From positions 27,156,001 through 27,220,000 of the forward strand of contig CM060732.1 of assembly GCA_030704615.1 (NCBI GenBank): a DNA stretch of 64,000 nucleotides. Reading direction: 5' to 3'. Positions within the stretch are counted from its first letter, which is position 1; each line of letters begins with the position of its first letter. Positions 50,570 to 61,200 of this stretch are shown here, piece by piece. The notes beneath the pieces were generated by a model that was given only the letters and a program-made list of their open reading frames with translations, did not search any database and was not told the origin of the DNA. Source of the DNA: Takakia lepidozioides. Lineage: Eukaryota > Streptophyta > Takakiopsida > Takakiales > Takakiaceae. The position numbers were made by a program, and so were the translations under genes.

Positions 50570-52709
50570 CAGTGTTGGTCTGGTATATAGGGGCCAGCCT
50601 GGTATCAAGAATGGTATCAACACTGGTAAGAACCAGACTAGGCTGGTCTCAAACAGTTGTGATACTCAGATGTAAACTAATATACCCCTGGTATGAGATT
50701 TTGTAAGATACGGGAAGAGACCAGACCAGTCTGGTAGCACTTTCGGAATACCAGACTTCATACTCGATGCACGTTCACCTTCGTCTTCTTAGCCTGGTAT
50801 CGATATTCTGCAAACTTAGGGTTCTTAGTAAGCTATGGAGGGTTGTTGCAACTGATTATTGCAATGGCGGTGTTCGTTCATAATGTGTTGGTAGTTGGTA
50901 TTTAGTAGGCGGGGTTTGTGGCGGTTGCACTGAACTTGTGTTTTTGTCTGTGTGTTGTCAATTGAACGATATGTTTAACCCAGCTTATATACTTCCAGAA
51001 TAGGTTTGATTTGGTAAGGTTTGATCGTTCATCATGGATCCCAACTACTTGCATGTTGAGCATGAGGATTTTTCGGAACCTGATGAAGATAAGGGGACAT
51101 ACATAAGGTTGGCAACCGAATCTTTGAGCGAGCACACAGTGGAGATGGCGGCGGAGGTGCTTGCTGCCGAGGAAGAAGCGATTTGGAAAGTGCACCTCTT
51201 ACAACTTGTGAAGAACCAAAAAATTTGGTACCCACATCACAGATCTGCATCTGCTTGGGCGTTTTTTGTGCTCAACGACCCAGCAACAGCCGTGGACGTT
51301 CAAGTTTGTCAAATCATGCGATGTGTGTTATGCCATCCTACAAGCCCACCTTCCAGTTCGAGCAACAGAACCAGATATCGGAAAGGGATTATTGCATACA
51401 ATCCTTCTCATGGCATTACGAGTATGAAGAAACATGTGGGTAACGAACACGGTGTTGCACTCACAAGATATAAAGAGCACAAACGATCTGCAGCTGAGGC
51501 TCAAAGTTGACGCCAAAAATGTAAGAAGAGAAGGAACTCGGCTGCACCCACTGCCATTACGGAGTTCTTTGGTAGCAAACATCCTTACAGATGTAACGAT
51601 CCTGGTCAGCTATACTTCATAGAAGATCTGGTTTTGTTCATCGCCAAAGGTTACATGCCTATGTCAGTTGTTGAGAGTAGTTGGTTACGGCGATTAGTTT
51701 TATGGCAATGTGATAAGGTACGCTTTCCTTCTCGCAAGCAGCTTGTGCATGAGCACATCCCGGCGATGCTAGCAAAAACAATGGAGTGTTACGTACTCCC
51801 ATCCATTGCACAATGTGCCATAGCCACGGCCACTTTTGATTTGTGGATGTCCAGATCAAGATTTGACACTTTTGCCCTGGTCATTAACTTCATCAATGAG
51901 GAGTGGCTTCCATGCCATGTTACTGTAGGTTTGTTTGAGGCACCAGACACTTCTGGCGCAGCACTGGCGGAACAGGTTAAGAAGCTTTTGGCCGAGTACA
52001 AGCTTACGGACAAAATTATCTCGTATGTGAAGGATGAAGGGGCTAACTTAAATACTCTTGCTCAAGCTCTGACATCAGTTGTCTCTTACACACCTCTGGA
52101 ACTTCAATCACCATTTGTTGGTGTTTGTTTTGGGCATCTCATGTCAAAGGCTTGCCAATACGCCACAACTGAGAGCAAAGTGGGTGCTGGAATGAAAGAA
52201 GTTAGCCTTGTGGATGCTCAAAGTGCCTTGCAGAAGACAATAACACGGACTAAAAAATCAGGAAAGGGAAGACATGAATGGGATCTTGCCTGTAAGGAAG
52301 TTGGATTGCGGCCAAGAAAGCTTAAAACCCTTGTCAAAACGCGATTTGCCTCAAAGGTGGTGCTCTTCCAAGAGACCTTGGAATATTCTACAGCGATTAA
52401 CTTGTGCTACAGTCGACAGACATCTCGACTTCAATCTCGGGTACCTGGTGGCTCAACATGGGCCATTGCCAAGGCAGTCACTGAAACTCTTACACCTGTT
52501 GTGAAGCAATGCATTTTAAATCAAACTAGAGGATATTGGCTGTTGTCGGATGTCTTGTTTGCAGCATTCTCTATTGCTACAAAAATGAGTCAAGATTATA
52601 ATCGTCGGGCAGCCAAGAACCCTCCACTAACATGTGGTGATTTTGAGCAAGAGTTGGAAATCCTGTATGCTCGAATGGGACTAGAAGTTATCAATGTCTT
52701 GCGGCCTTT
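50570..52709 (+). mobile_element. hAT-family DNA transposon, left part, cut off by a CACTA insertion
   Basis: A likely left terminus CAGTGTTGG begins at 50570, preceded by the possible 8-bp target site GATGTAAC. The next 240 bp carry at least ten CTGGT/ACCAG motifs on both strands, plus a perfect inverted repeat ACCAGTGTTG...CAACACTGGT (50569-50629), as expected of subterminal transposase-binding repeats. The transposase frame follows. Homology stops at 52,709, where a canonical CACTA terminus starts. The right end is not in the window. Confidence 0.65.
51034..52709 (+). pseudogene. hAT transposase with BED zinc finger, nonsense-interrupted and 3'-truncated
   Basis: Two open stretches, 51034-51507 and 51511-52709, are in the same frame and separated by a single TGA at 51508-51510. 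The first holds a BED-type zinc finger (RCVLC, then KKHVGNEHG) after an acidic N-terminus. The second has the hAT RNase-H-like core: TFDLWMSRSRFDTFALVINF with the first acidic residue, then YVKDEGANLN. The C-terminal dimerisation region is absent because the frame runs into the CACTA terminus at 52710 and stops at 52732-52734. The TGA could be an ordinary nonsense mutation; no good splice pair removes it. Not functional as it stands. Confidence 0.85.
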
Positions 52710-52734
52710 CACTACAAGAGATGAGCGTTTTTAG

Positions 52735-53060
52735 GACTACGGGTTTGGCGGAGTCATAAAAACTGCGCTAGGTACATGACTACAGAGCGCTGAAATGCAT
52801 TACAGTTTTAGTTTTATGACTTTGTAGTAATGGATATCACTACATGACTCCGGAAAGTTAGGGAGCATTGGTCAAACATTGTTGACCATGATGACAGGGA
52901 TGGTTTATATGACTAGTGTGATATGTTTGACTACACGTGGACAACGTTTCATGGAATCTTATGACTCCATGACTGAAGATGGTTTCAGAGCTCTATTTAT
53001 ACGACTACATCACTACACGTGTCATTTTGAAGGCACATATAATGCAAATAAGGTTGCCCA
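52735..53060. repeat. Subterminal repeat zone of the CACTA element
   Basis: Scattered variants of TACATGACTAC, TATGACT and CACTACA in both orientations over about 320 bp, immediately inside the terminus. A related cluster sits at 61,750-62,005. Confidence 0.6.
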
Positions 53061-53107
53061 TTAGGTTTAAAAAAATTAAAATTTTTGCTAATAAGGTTGC
53101 CCATTAG
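53047..53107. repeat. Direct repeat of AATAAGGTTGCCCATTAG flanking an AT-rich spacer
   Basis: Two identical 18-bp copies about 43 bp apart with an AT-rich insert between them; 53,108-54,400 shows no gene. Confidence 0.8.
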
Positions 53108-54412
53108 TGTAATCGTGAACAGAAAGGAGGGCTGGGACTTGGCGTCTTTTTGTCTCCTGCGCCACACCACATAGCTGAGGGATGGAACGCGATGATAGCA
53201 GGATATGCAGGGGCGTGGGATGGAGGCGTTGAGCAAATGATGCACGAAGGAGAAGAGGAGGAGGAGACGAGACGAGGACAAGCGAGCTCGCCGTTCTTGG
53301 GAGAGTCAATTTGGTCTTAGCAAGCGTGTTTCAATCTCTGACTACTCATCTACGCCGTAGTGGTTTGTCAATTTATTTTACCACTAGTGTGAAACTAGCT
53401 AGGAAATAGCTAGCTTTTACATATTAACATTTGGGATTGGCCCAAGTGTCAATCCAGGGGTCAAGGCAGATTTAGGCCCTGGAGTGGTTATCTTCACGGC
53501 AAGCGCGGGAGGCTCATCTCTCTCGAGTTGAGCCTCACCGCGCCTAGCTATGGCGTCGTAGTGTGGATTCCCTATGGCGTGGGGTGCACTTGGCTTGATT
53601 TGTATTTGAGTGATGAGTTTATATATGCATGAGTTTATGCTTCGGCTTTGTGAGCTCGCACGAGCTTGTGCTTGTATTCTTCCTCTTTATCACTCGAGAA
53701 AGATGAGCTCGTATCTGTGAGTGCCAGATACGAGTTAGTTGTAGCACTTGTGGTTTTTGCTTGAGAATGAGAGAAACCAGGTTGTTATGCAAAGAGCACC
53801 GTGGAGCTCTTGGTTGTTAGAAGCAGAGGTGATGTGGGTTACAAGGTGGTAGACCTTGGCATTCGATCTTCAGCTTCAGAGATGAAAGCACCATGCTGCA
53901 GGTAATTCCAGAGCACCTTGATGGTTTCAGATTTTGTACATGCATGAGCAAGCACGATTGGGAAGAGGACCAGTCAAGAGCAGGTTATAGTGGCGTTGGT
54001 GGCAAAACTGAGAACTGGACTTGGGAATGCGAGCTTTCATTGTGTGAAGGATTGCAAGACCAAGCGAAAGGGCTGATTTGGCTTGGGGCAAATCAGTGCA
54101 CTTTGTGGAGTATGTTGAGATTGGGTTTCAATCTCGAGCTTCAGCATTGAGATGGCTCTTATCATGGCAAGAGCAGGCTGGAACAGGAGCTAAGAGGTGC
54201 GACAAGGCCATGGAATGTGCACCTAGGGTTTCAGAGCTTGGAAGAAGAGCTCTTGCACCACAAGAGGAGTGTCTTGTGGCTGGAAATGTAAGCCTTAGGG
54301 TTTCAGGAGCTTGGCAGAGGCTATGGAGTGCTTAGTCTTGTCTTAGAGAGCATCAAGGAGCCAAAGAGCCAAGATAAGGGGTTGATATAACTACCTCTTG
54401 CGTGAAGAGGTT

Positions 54413-54800
54413 GCATGTGTGGAGCATGTATTCAGTTCATTGAAGCTTCCATCTTCAAGTTTGGAGGGCAAGCAAGGAAGAGGGAAGGGCTGACTCCCCT
54501 TATGTGAGGGCAATGCATGTGTGAAGCATGTTTTCAGCCTGTTGAAGGCTTGTACTTTCAGGTTTGGGAGTGCAAGAAAAGAAGGAAGGGCTGGTTTCCT
54601 TGTAGGGCATGTGTGGAGCATGCTTTCAGCCCGCTGAAGTTTGTATTTTCAGGTTTGTGGGTGCAAGAAATGAAGCAAAGGAGCTGATTCTCTTATGGTG
54701 AGAGTGGGGCATGTGTGGAGCATGCCTTCAGCCTATTGGGGCTTTTGTTTTCAAGCTTTAGAGAGCTAGAATGGAAGGGCTAGGGCTCGTTCCCACTTGG
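54413..54800. repeat. Four-copy degenerate tandem repeat, about 100-bp period
   Basis: Units beginning GCATGTGTGGAGCATG start at about 54413, 54515, 54607 and 54709. Each is followed by a TTCAG..TGAAG..TTTCAGGTTTG-like body. Units differ at roughly a fifth of positions by eye. Confidence 0.75.
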
Positions 54801-54818
54801 GTGAAAGAAAATCACTTG

Positions 54819-55469
54819 TTGTCACAGACATCGTCTAGAGGAACTTACCAGGAGTAAATACCATAAGTTATCAAATTACCATGTTACCGGAAGTTACCAT
54901 GACTTACCATGATTTATCATGATCTATCATGATTTACCATTACTTACCAAGTTATCGGGAGTTTATCAACTTACCAAGAGTAACTTGAAAAACTGTTCAG
55001 GAAGCTTCATTTGGAGGAAACTTCTCCATGAAGATACCTCATTTGTTTAAGGAAGCTTCTCCATCAAAAAACCTTTGTTTAATCTTGGAAACTGCTCCAA
55101 CAAGCAACCTCCATAGGGGAAGCTTCTTAGGGAAGCTTCTTAGTAGCCAGTATATATAGGAGGTGAGACTGGACACTCTTCAGTCTCGCCAACACCAGTT
55201 CAAGCTACTCTTGTTTCGAGTTCCCAGTACTCCAGTCTAGTTCCTAGTACCCTAGCCCAGTTTCCAGTACCTGATACTCCAGTCCAGTTTCCAGCATTCC
55301 AATATTCAAGTCGTGTTCCAATATCTTGTACTCTTGTTCATTGTTATAAAGATCGTCTTGATTTCTATTTACTCATCGTGCATTCGGCCACGCCGACCTT
55401 GACTTCTTGTCTAGCCTTGTACCTCTAGTCTTATCTCTTGTTTGTCTTCAGTCATGTTCTCGTCCTTGA
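54819..55469 (+). mobile_element. Probable 5' LTR of a gypsy-type retrotransposon
   Basis: A segment starting TGTTGTCACAGACATCG and ending CCTTGACA has the TG...CA ends of an LTR. It contains a TATATATAGG promoter-like box at 55151-55160, short ACTTACCATGA-type subrepeats near 54,880-54,950, and lies directly upstream of a gag frame in the same orientation. No second LTR was found in the window, so the boundaries are a proposal. Confidence 0.45.
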
Positions 55470-55509
55470 CAGTTTGGTGAGACTAAAGTTTGTTCCTTAG
55501 TTAGTTAAG

Positions 55510-56280
55510 ATGGAAGATACATTTACGGAAATGGTCGCCACATTGCAGAGTCTTGAGCTCCAGATGCAAGAACTTCGTGCCTCTACTGCCCAACTACAAG
55601 CTGATCAGTCCCAAGACCTTGACAATGCTCTCAACAATTTGCAACAACAAATTTCAGAGTTGAAGGAGTCGAACAATGGATCTCTTGTCCCTACTACAAC
55701 AAATCCTACTGCAACAGCTCTTCCAAATCTTCAACAGATTACAATGGAACCAAAGGACAGCATGCCCGAGAAATTTGATGGGACAAGATCAAGATTTCGC
55801 GGTTTTGTTCAACAAGTACGATTGTTCGTACGACTACATCCACAACGCTACTCTGATGAAGGTATTCAAGTAGGATTCGTGGGCACCCTTCTATCAGGCA
55901 CTGCCCTATCTTGGTTTGCACCGCTATTAGAGAAAAATTCGCATTTACTATACAATTTTGAAGCGTTCATATCCGAGTTCACCGCAACGTTTGGAGAGAA
56001 TGATAGAGAGAGAGAGAGAGTTGTAGAGACAAAGATGCGAAATTTCCGACAATGAGCACGTCCAGCTTCCGTTTATGCTGCCGAATTTCGACAACTTGCG
56101 TGCGACCTTGACTGGAATGATAAGAGCATCATTAGTCAGTTTCGATGTGGCCTAAAAGATGATGCTAAAGATTTGTTGCTGACAATGCCAAACGTGAGTA
56201 CACTGAGCGAATTCATCGCCCAAGTCATTGCATGCGATAATCGTTTGTTCGAAAGACGTTAAGAAAAGCGATCTGGATAG
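55510..56280 (+). pseudogene. Ty3/gypsy-type gag remnant
   Basis: The frame starts MEDTFTEMVATLQSLELQMQ and begins with a coiled-coil-like segment (residues about 5-60). It then has the retrotransposon gag core (KFDGTRSRFRGFVQQVRLFV, GTLLSGTALSWFAPLLE, FISEFTATFGE). In-frame stops occur at 56053-56055 (TGA), 56260-56262 (TAA) and 56278-56280 (TAG), with gag-like sequence continuing past the first. No protease, reverse transcriptase or integrase follows, so only the 5' part of the element remains. Sequence from 56,281 to about 56,900 shows no recognised coding. Confidence 0.8.
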
Positions 56281-56928
56281 ACGACGACGCTTCGATCTGA
56301 CAGACCAATCCGACATTACCTGACTACAGACACAAGCAGCACACACAAGAGGTCATCGGTCAAATCCTCCATGGGTCAGGACAGGTCAAGGACAATGTGG
56401 TAGGGCACCTTCTTCTTCAACCTATTTCAGCCTGTGTTGCCCTCTCATCAGACTCGGCCGCAAGATCCATATTGAATTCTGTAAGTTAGGTCGTTGGGTA
56501 CATCTGTGGTGGTTTGGAGTGACTTTGGCAAGTTACTGCAGGGAAGTATCCAAAAACATATAATAGAGGTGAAGAGAAGCTTTGGGGTGAACACTTTCCG
56601 ACCCCAATGGTGGGACAATGGAGACAAAAAGGCGAATGTCTGTTGGACTACAGAGAGAAGCAGATGCATTTCAGATTGTGATAAGTAGGGTTGGGGTGTT
56701 TTGGGAAGAACTCCACACCAGTATGGTTGGGGTGTTTGCTGGTAGAATTGTAGGCTGTCAGAGGCATGGATAGCTGAAGGAGCAGGGATAGAATGTGGGT
56801 CCACATTCATCCAAGAGGGCTGGATTTCAAGCTCCACATTACCTATGATTCCCTGTGGAAGGATAGGTACAAGAAACCTACATGGGTAGATGGTCAACTG
56901 GAAGCGGCATGTTGTACTATATGTCATT

Positions 56929-57151
56929 ACTGTACTATATGTCATTCCAGAGACTGTCATTGTTGGTCCATGTGTTTTACAACAATGCTATCAATATAAG
57001 ACTCCTAGTTCGCATTGGAAGCTCAATCCCTGCAAGTTCATTGTGTGTGAAGCTCAAACTTGCGATTTGAAGGATCTTGTAGCCAAGTTCATTCAACCGG
57101 AAAGGAGAAATTCTGAAAGCTCCCAAATTTGATGTGGGCAAGCTTATGGAG
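56929..57151 (+). pseudogene. Fragment of the 40S ribosomal protein eS1 (RPS3A) gene, copy 1
   Basis: One frame reads EAQTCDLKDLVAKFI and, after an internal deletion and frame change, another reads LKAPKFDVGKLME directly before a GTAAG donor. Both strings are hallmarks of the C-terminal half of eS1, a cytosolic small-subunit protein. The central part (PEVIGKEIEKA-type) is missing here but present in copy 2. Upstream sequence back to about 56,930 is shared with copy 2. Lying inside the CACTA on its opposite strand, it looks like captured host sequence rather than a gene. Confidence 0.8.
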
Positions 57152-57647
57152 GTAAGACTTAGCTTCTCTCATCTAATGTAAGTGTTGGATAAGTTTCATT
57201 TAGTGTCGACCTTCACTGCATATATTGGCTCTTTTCTTGGCTGGTTTCATATTTTCTTGGCTGGTATGCTGTTGGTTGGCTTCTTTCATTTCACGTGTGT
57301 AGTGGAAGGGGAGAAGTACTTTCCTAAGTTCTGCTGCAGCAATGTCTTTTTCCAGCCTAGATGTTTTCGATGGATACAAATTGAAGTGCTTTGAATGTTG
57401 CTGCAATACTATAATAAAGTGGAGGGTGATGAATGCAGTTGGCCTTGCTTCGTGCAGGCATAATCCAGGGAAATGTGGACATAGTTGAAACCCCATGATA
57501 GCATTTCCAGAGGACGGTGTGGATGGCCTCACAATCCAGCATGCAAAATCCATGACAATGTAGAGCTGGCTGAATGGGCAAACAGGTTAAGTGGCGAACA
57601 AGCCACGTCACTGGTACATAGTTGCATGCTTACATAGTACATGAAAG

Positions 57648-57907
57648 CGTACTATATGTCATTCCCGAAATTGACCATGTTGGTCCATGTATTTTACAAC
57701 AATGCTATCAATAAAAGACCAATGGTTCGCATTGGAAACTCTATCCCCGTAAGTGGCTTGTGCGTGATGCTCAAACTTGTGATTTGAAGGATCTTATACC
57801 CCAGTTCATTGCAGAGGTCATTGGAAAAGACATTGAGAAGGCAACAGCCGTTATCTATAATCTACAGATCCCCTTCAATTTGATGTGGGAAAGCCGGCTA
57901 GCTGGAG
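57648..57907 (+). pseudogene. Fragment of the 40S ribosomal protein eS1 (RPS3A) gene, copy 2
   Basis: Reads DAQTCDLKDL, then FIAEVIGKDIEKATAVIYNL, the eS1 segment lost from copy 1. After a frame change it reads QFDVGKP where copy 1 has KFDVGKL. The two copies form a direct duplication with an offset of about 720-725 bp that also includes flanking non-eS1 sequence (57,180-57,560 matches about 57,930-58,110 in parts). No intact eS1 reading frame exists in the window. Confidence 0.8.
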
Positions 57908-57951
57908 GTCTAGTCTCACTTTCACTCATCTAATGTCAGTGTTGTATCCAT

Positions 57952-58119
57952 TTGCAATGTGGACATGTTTGAAACAACATTGGAGCATTTCCAGAGGATG
58001 GTCTGGATGGCCTTTCGTGGCGTGTGCCGAATCCATGGCAAGAAAACATTGCAGGCAGAACCCATGGCAATGGTACCAGCACGGGTTGGTCCAAAGCCAA
58101 TTGCAACAACAAATGAATA
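57952..58119 (+). other. Open segment downstream of eS1 copy 2, unrecognised
   Basis: An open stretch reads NVDMFETTLEHFQRMVWMAF and continues to a stop just after 58,115. A degraded version of its start is found near 57,470-57,550. It does not belong to eS1 as far as I can tell. Whether it ever coded is unknown. Confidence 0.3.
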
Positions 58120-58262
58120 AAGGGTGCTGAAAGGAAAGCACTCCATAATTGATCATAAAATCCAGTGTCCAAGCATGATATCTTAATGGGAATGCGAAGG
58201 GAGTGTTACCACCTTAAACTATCATGCATGGTCTATGACTGGAGTGCACAAATCGCGCATAT

Positions 58263-61200
58263 CTAATCTTCATCATCCTCATCTATGTCTGGGTCACTAC
58301 ATGTATCACTGTCTTCATCACAGACTTCATCTTCTCCAAAGGTTGGCTGAACATCATCACCACGTATACGGGGTGCTCGGAGGTACAAGGAGGCCACCTG
58401 CTCTGGAATAACCAATACCGCTCGGCTGCATGTTAGGCCATCAGTAACCACAGTCTCCTCTAGTCTTTGTGGGAATAACAATCCTTCCACTTCCGCCACA
58501 TCATCATTATCAATTGATATGTCGCAGACCACTCTACGTGCTCGGGGGCTCTTCTCCAGGACGACTTTCCACCCCGGCTCCTTCACACAATCAGAAAAAA
58601 ACACTTGATCAACCTGGCCAGGAAACACAAAAGGTTGCTCAGAAGGTGGAAGCATACGGTTAAAATTGACAAGTGTGAAGCCAGCATCATCCTGTTTTAT
58701 TAACATAGGTTGACGACCCACGCGACTCGCCTGTACCCACGAACACAAAAACACTATAGGTTGTGTTTGGCCATAGTCAATTTGCAAAATCTCCCTTATA
58801 AGACCCACATATCTTGTAGGTTCCTCCATGTCATTGCCTGAATTGTTGGTAATGGGCTGGTGCTGGAAAACAGATGAGACTCCACAATCAAAAGACACCA
58901 TACTTGTTGTGTTCATGCCGGGGGATGTAACCCTGTAATGGTTACCATACGCTGTCATACTCTTGAATGACAGGGCAGTAAATGATGGAGGCCTTGAAAG
59001 ATCCAGTAATTCCTCACGTGTTGTAGGATCAAGCCCATCTGATTGAATTGAGAGATGATCCCGTACACCTTGAGGGAGCCAAACAGCAAATGGAGGACAA
59101 GGATGCAAATCAAGATGGTACTGAATTGCCGTGGGATTGCTCATGCCTTCCAGCCCTTGCTCCTCACAAAACAAGCGTCGTCTGGCTTCTATCCGTGTGG
59201 ACTCTACTTCATATATCCTGTCACAATCCGAGGGTCAGCCAGGAGATTGACAGAGGTGGCGTGGAAGATTTGAAAAGACGCCATATGCCAACTAATGATA
59301 AATGACTAAAACTTGGAAATTTGAATGTCAATGAAGTAGATTTCTTACCCCAACATGACTGATAGACGAGGATGGTTCTGAATGATGTACTCATGTACAA
59401 TATCACACAGGTCATTCAATTTTCGGGCTTTAGAACTTCCTTCCACAACTTCACGTTCAGAGTATATGGCAGGATTTGATGGAAGTGTACGAAGGGTGTG
59501 GGATGCAGATGAGGCAGAATCTGTCATTGTCCGCTCCATGGGGTACATCCAACGAGATGCTACGGGCCCGCATAAGTACAACTCATCCACTAGGTGAACA
59601 ACCAGATGTGTCATCACATCAAAAAATGATGGTGGGAACTCCTTCTCTATAAGACACAGAGTGAGAACTGCTTCAGTTCTCAATTCCTCATACTCTACAG
59701 GATTCACCACTTTTGCACACAACTTCTTAAATACACGACATACTCGCAAAATGGCCCTTTGAGGATCACTTGGCATGAGCCCACGGATAGCAAACGGTAT
59801 AATTTGCTGCATGAGCACATGATAGTCATGTGATTTCATGCCTGACAACTTCTTCTTCACCACATGCTTTTTGAAAGCTGATGCGTAGCCTGTTGGCACT
59901 TTCAAATTCTGCACAATCTCCAGAAAGACTTGTAACTCAGCCTCAGTGAGGACATAAGGGGCAGGAGGCATAATTAACGTATCTGCTCTGTCAGGATCAC
60001 ATTGTAGCCACAATTCCGGGCGCATCCCAAGTAGCTCCAAATCACGGCGAACTTTCAATGTGTCTTTATCACCAAAGATAGTTTTAATAATAGTTTCAGC
60101 CAAGTTCTTCTTGCCATGCATTGCGTCAAATGTGTGGCGGATGAGGAGACCCTACAAAATGAACACATAAGCAATTGAGCATTTACTCATCACAATTTAA
60201 ACAGAAAACGCAAAAATGTACACAGCCAATTTAAAGGCCATGAAGGAATTACCTCCCAATAAGGTAAGACATATAAAATTGACAATCGCTTAACTCCATG
60301 AGTTTTTGTTGGGTCTGTCCTGCTATCTGGCGTCCCTCCGTTTTCCACCCATGCAGTGCGAGCTGTTGCAAGGTCCTTGATTTGTGTTCCAGTCTGCGTT
60401 TTTGGAGGAGTTCCATGCTCAGTAGCGCCATTGAACATTCTTGACCTTCTATATGGATGATTGCGGGCCAAAAATCTTCGGTGGCCTAACATGTGTGTAA
60501 CTGCTGTGAAGTCACCCCTGGTCCACAAGCTGGACAACCAGCATAACCTTTCGTCACTTGACCTGAGAGCAAGCCATATGCAGGGTAGTCATGGATTGAC
60601 CACATCAACACTGCCCTCAGTGTGAATTCGCGTTGACCACGAGGACGGGAAACATCATGAGCTGCAATCTCTCTCCATAGTTCCAAATAGCTCTTCCACT
60701 AGGGGCATCAAGTAAACATCTACGTTGTCCGAGGTAACAGACTCCTTACCAGGAATCAGTAGCGCTAACATGACAAAGAACTTTTTGGTCATTAACCACG
60801 GAGGCAGATTGTAATTGACCAAGAGAACGGGCCATGTGCTCCAACTTGTGGATTGAGCTCCGTAGGGATTTACACCGTCTAAGGCCAATCCAAATCGCAG
60901 AGATCGTGGCTCTGCAGCAAAATCCGCAAATGTGGTGTCAATGTGTCTCCATGCTTTGCTATCAGCTGGATGTCGAACCAACCCATCCTGGCTCTTATGT
61001 CTGTCGTGCCATGTTATGAGGTTAGCGATTGATTTACATCGATACATACGTTTCAACCTTGGAATGCCAGGGAAGTGTCGCAATACTTTCTTGGGCACAC
61101 TTCCACGACCTGGAATGTAACGGGAACTGCGGCACACTGGGCAAATGTCTACATTCTCATACTCCCCACGGAAGAGTACACAACCACGCTCACATGCATG

